DNA of 64,000 nucleotides from assembly GCF_005116445.1 (NCBI RefSeq), contig NZ_SWBQ01000002.1, positions 682,001 through 746,000 on the forward strand, written 5' to 3'. The notes under the pieces are model-generated. The model was not told where the DNA came from. It did not search any database and was given only the letters and a program-made list of their open reading frames with translations. Shown here in pieces: positions 63,581 through 64,000 of the stretch (position 1 is the first letter of the stretch; each line of letters begins with the position of its first letter). Both the position numbers and the translations under genes were made by a program. Source of the DNA: Pedobacter frigoris (GTDB taxonomy: Bacteria; Bacteroidota; Bacteroidia; Sphingobacteriales; Sphingobacteriaceae).

Positions 63581-63603
63581 TTGATGCAAACAGAAAGAAA
63601 ACA

Positions 63604-64000
63604 TGGATCACAATACTATAAAAACCCTCGGAGAGCTAAAAGCTTCCAACTATAAATCTTTATCTGTAAAAGAAGAGCTTCGTAAAAATCTGATCAAACA
63701 GCTTCAAAATAAAGAAGCGGGATTTGAAGGTGTCCTCGGCTATGACGAAACAGTGATCCCGGAACTTCAAACCGCTATTTTATCAAGACATAATATCCTG
63801 CTGCTGGGATTGCGTGGACAGGCTAAAACACGAATAGCCCGCTTAATGGTCAATCTATTGGACGAATACATCCCTTACATAACAGGAAGCGAGATCTTTG
63901 ATGACCCACTCCATCCAATTTCATGGTTTGCCAAACACGAAATATTGATCCATGGAGACAATACGCCAATCAGCTGGCAGCACCGTTCTGAAAGATATAC
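63604..64000 (+). CDS. MoxR-type AAA ATPase, partial (C-terminus outside window)
   Basis: The frame runs from the ATG at 63604 to the window end. The residues show VLGYDETVIPELQTAILSRH and the Walker A region NILLLGLRGQAKTRIARLM, in which GLRGQAKT replaces GxxGxGKT; this is seen in the magnesium-chelatase-like/MoxR family. It is followed by ITGSEIFDDPLHPISWFAKH. It forms a pair with the VWA protein. The rest of the AAA domain is not in the window. Confidence 0.85.

Noticed and set aside
1..64000. CRISPR array
   Set aside because: No regularly spaced repeats with unique spacers were seen and no cas genes were found.

Overview
The window looks like a chromosomal segment of a Bacteroidota bacterium, most likely Sphingobacteriaceae (Pedobacter-like). 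This is inferred from the AT-rich DNA, SusC/SusD pairs, FecR/ECF sigma regulation, Bacteroidota TonB-dependent receptors, many lipoproteins with a cysteine followed by lysines, DUF1501/DUF1800 and DUF6520-type genes, and Bacteroidota-style mobilization genes. No rRNA or tRNA gene was recognised.

Layout. 1-9.2 kb: 5' part of a TonB-dependent receptor (cut by the window), two lipoproteins, a decayed serine-hydrolase fragment, an intact serine hydrolase, a PhnD-like binding protein, a small lipoprotein, a diheme cytochrome c and a LolA-like protein. Two promoter regions here share a sequence motif. 9.2-15 kb: a LytS-type and a PAS-type histidine kinase, a second serine-hydrolase remnant, and small orphan genes, one broken at an A-run. 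14.9-25 kb: IS-scarred accessory DNA. It holds a two-gene cargo framed by inverted IS21-like ends, a NERD/zinc-ribbon protein, a complete istA-istB element, a metallophosphoesterase, an aminotransferase remnant and a surface lipoprotein. 24.6-26.1 kb is gene-poor. 26.1-28.5 kb: an ATPase + HNH nuclease pair (Septu/PtuAB-like defence) behind a small HTH gene, then an unexplained structured intergenic element.

29-38.3 kb: a nutrient-uptake locus: ECF sigma, FecR anti-sigma, STN-containing SusC, SusD, TlpA-like thioredoxin, then on the other strand a DUF6520-like secreted peptide and a MauE-like membrane protein. 38.4-41.8 kb: AraC and Crp-type regulators, a hypothetical gene and a histidine phosphatase. 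41.8-49.0 kb: an integrative mobilizable element (tyrosine integrase, membrane cargo protein, excisionase-like HTH, helicase, primase, MobC-like protein, relaxase) with an oriT-like set of inverted repeats and an iteron-like TTTGATGA cluster. No conjugation (T4SS) genes are present, so it should depend on a helper.

49.2-64 kb: core/catabolic genes: HemW-like radical SAM enzyme, SDR, GH2 beta-galactosidase divergent from a DUF3472 protein with LacI-type operators nearby, an FGE-like lipoprotein, the DUF1501/DUF1800 pair, a fasciclin protein, a JmjC-like cupin, and a VWA/MoxR pair separated by an 82-bp palindromic repeat and cut by the window end.

The best candidates for under-described biology are the Septu-like operon with its neighbouring structured element, the cargo between IS21-like ends (including a secreted protein with a degenerate zincin motif), the IME replication/transfer sites, and a tiny transcription unit (operator, 31-codon ORF, terminator) at 51.2 kb.
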